The notes beneath the pieces were generated by a model, which worked only from the letters and a program-made list of their open reading frames with translations, searched no databases and was not told the origin of the DNA. Position numbers and translations under genes: made by a program. From Saprospiraceae bacterium (lineage in GTDB: Bacteria > Bacteroidota > Bacteroidia > Chitinophagales > Saprospiraceae): DNA of 7,219 nucleotides. Where the stretch lies: NCBI GenBank assembly GCA_020630895.1, contig JAHDII010000166.1, positions 1 through 7,219 on the forward strand, read 5' to 3'. Positions 6,250 to 7,219 of this stretch are shown piece after piece (the first letter of the stretch is position 1; each line of letters starts with the position of its first letter).

Positions 6250-6291
6250 TGTACTTTATTTATCAATCTAAAATATAAGTATTAGATTGTA

Positions 6292-6906
6292 TTATTTACC
6301 CACTACTACTTTTGCATAGCGAATAATTTTATCATTGAGTTTATATCCTCTTTCGATAGTATCTATAACTTTTCCTTTCATTTCTTCTGTTGGAGCAGGA
6401 ATTTCAGTAATAGCTTCATGGAAATCAACATTAAAATCTTCTCCTGTAGCATCAATGGCTTCCAAGCCCTGTCCTTTCATAAAGGTTAAAATCTTTTCAT
6501 AAACAAACATTACCCCTTCAGTAAATTCTTCTTCGCTATCGTCACTATCGTGATTTTTCTTGGCTCTGTCAAAATCATCTAAAACAGGGATTAATGCTGA
6601 CAAAGTGTCTTTTGCTGCAGTTTTGCGTAATTCCAATTTTTCTTTATTGGTTCTTTTTCTATAATTATCAAACTCTGCGAATAATCGAAGATACTTATCT
6701 TTCATTTCAGCGAGTTCTTGCCTAATGCTATCTATTTCGCTAGTGCTTTTTACATTAGGATTTTTCTTTTCTTCTTGATTATCAGCTTCTTTTGTTGTTT
6801 TTTCTTCTTGAGTTTCTTTTTGGTTCTCAACCAAAATTTCTTCTTCTACGGTTTGTTTTTTATTATCTTTTTTACCCATTTTGTTAAATATATTTTTGAG
6901 TTTCAT
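6292..6906 (-). CDS. grpE: Nucleotide exchange factor GrpE
   Basis: The 204-residue product is the DnaK nucleotide exchange factor. A highly charged, low-complexity N-terminal region (residues 11-55, rich in Glu, Lys and Gln) precedes a long coiled-coil helix (about 57-105, with KYLRLFAEFDNYRKRTNKE at 71-89, typical of GrpE). The C-terminal beta domain includes NVDFHEAITEIP (159-170) and IERGYKLNDKIIRYAKVVVGK at the end, both family hallmarks. It releases ADP from DnaK and works with the DnaJ encoded 42 bp downstream. Two starts are possible: ATG 6906, or Met10 at 6879. If the sigma-54-like element just upstream is real, its predicted transcript start would be at about 6907, which would favour Met10. 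The annotated end keeps the longer form. Confidence 0.97.
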   Translation of the reverse strand: MKLKNIFNKMGKKDNKKQTVEEEILVENQKETQEEKTTKEADNQEEKKNPNVKSTSEIDSIRQELAEMKDKYLRLFAEFDNYRKRTNKEKLELRKTAAKDTLSALIPVLDDFDRAKKNHDSDDSEEEFTEGVMFVYEKILTFMKGQGLEAIDATGEDFNVDFHEAITEIPAPTEEMKGKVIDTIERGYKLNDKIIRYAKVVVGK

Positions 6907-6917
6907 AGTATTAAATT

Positions 6918-6933
6918 GTCAAACACTTTGCCA
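6918..6933 (-). promoter_or_regulatory. Candidate sigma-54-like promoter of grpE-dnaJ
   Basis: On the minus strand this reads TGGCAAAGTGTTTGAC. The GG and the downstream GA are 12 bases apart, as for the GG and GC of -24/-12 promoters; TGGCA matches well but the -12 part has TTTGA rather than TTGCA. A TGTCA/TGACA inverted pair (6917-6921 and 6954-6958) and a second GCCAT (6947-6951) add structure around it. It could alternatively be a heat-shock control site for another sigma factor. Confidence 0.35.
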
Positions 6934-7011
6934 TTCCTAAAATTGAGCCATAATGACATAAAAGAATATTTTAAAAATAAGATTATAGTTTAAGATTTAG
7001 AATTATAATCA

Positions 7012-7219
7012 TTAACTAAAAATAGCATTATTTGTTGCCATTTCTCTCAATAATTTAGGAACAATAAATCGTGGGCCATGTTCTTTTTCAAACATTTTGG
7101 CTTTTTGTATAAATTGAGGGATACCATAGTCGTTAACATACTGCAGCACTCCTCCTTTGAATGAAGGAAAACCCCAACCAAAAACACTTCCAATATTAGT
7201 TTCTGAAACAGAATCTACT
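7012..7219 (-). CDS. 3-hydroxyacyl-CoA dehydrogenase of the FadB/FadJ multifunctional type, C-terminal end (cut by the window edge)
   Basis: A minus-strand frame is open from 7218 to a TAA at 7012-7014 and encodes the last 68 residues of a protein that starts outside the window. It reads through GSVFGWGFPSFKGGVLQYV and NDYG, then KMFEKEHGPRFIVPKLLREMA. The FGWGFPxFxGGxLQYxxxYG pattern, followed by a xxGxRFxxPxLLxxMA tail, marks the C-terminal domain of the fatty-acid oxidation multifunctional enzyme. This enzyme joins enoyl-CoA hydratase and 3-hydroxyacyl-CoA dehydrogenase activities in beta-oxidation. The catalytic domains are not visible, so whether it is FadB-like or FadJ-like is left open. 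It is followed by 105 bp before grpE and is not likely to be functionally tied to it. Confidence 0.85.
   Translation of the reverse strand, partial: VDSVSETNIGSVFGWGFPSFKGGVLQYVNDYGIPQFIQKAKMFEKEHGPRFIVPKLLREMATNNAIFS

Noticed and set aside
6264..6289. Inverted repeat CAATCTA/TAGATTG between grpE and dnaJ
   Set aside because: The stem is only 7 bp, AT-rich, with a 12-base loop and no U-run; it is too weak to call a terminator inside an operon.
6718..6993. Plus-strand phenylalanine-rich open frame
   Set aside because: It is antisense to the lysine- and glutamate-rich N-terminus of GrpE, which yields Phe-rich reading on the other strand.

Overview
This window is strongly AT-rich, and every convincing gene lies on the minus strand, so the order of transcription runs from high to low coordinates. 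Several features point to a Bacteroidota bacterium of the gliding, type IX secretion (T9SS) kind. These are a GldH-type gliding lipoprotein, a C-terminal T9SS sorting domain, a LytTR response regulator, the N-terminus of a LytS/YehU-type kinase, and lipoprotein signals with lysine just after the cysteine. I cannot place it below phylum from this sequence.

Housekeeping half (about 4500-7219): the C-terminus of a FadB/FadJ-type 3-hydroxyacyl-CoA dehydrogenase enters from the right edge. It is followed by a grpE-dnaJ operon with a possible sigma-54-like promoter, a hairpin terminator, and gldH with its own weak AT-only terminator.

Accessory half (1 to about 4500): a LytTR response regulator is followed by three genes for exported proteins. 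The first is a lipoprotein with an EEVLH motif. The second is a lipoprotein with a ClpP/crotonase-like fold and a plausible Ser-His-Asp triad. The third is a secreted protein with an EEILH motif, RTX-like repeats and a T9SS sorting domain. After a strong hairpin terminator, the N-terminus of a membrane sensor kinase runs off the left edge. It is of the family that normally partners LytTR regulators.

The most interesting part is 322-3669. The first and third exported proteins are diverged homologues that share a metallopeptidase-like EExxH motif, in which the first histidine of HExxH is glutamate. Between them sits a ClpP-like lipoprotein, and the three genes are bracketed by what look like two halves of one two-component system. 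An 11-base direct repeat with a 21-base period lies upstream of the first exported gene, which is the geometry expected of a LytTR operator. A separate ~90-bp repeat element with CTCTGYG units sits between the second and third exported genes. I infer a surface or periplasmic proteolysis or peptide-handling system under LytTR control; its actual function is unknown.
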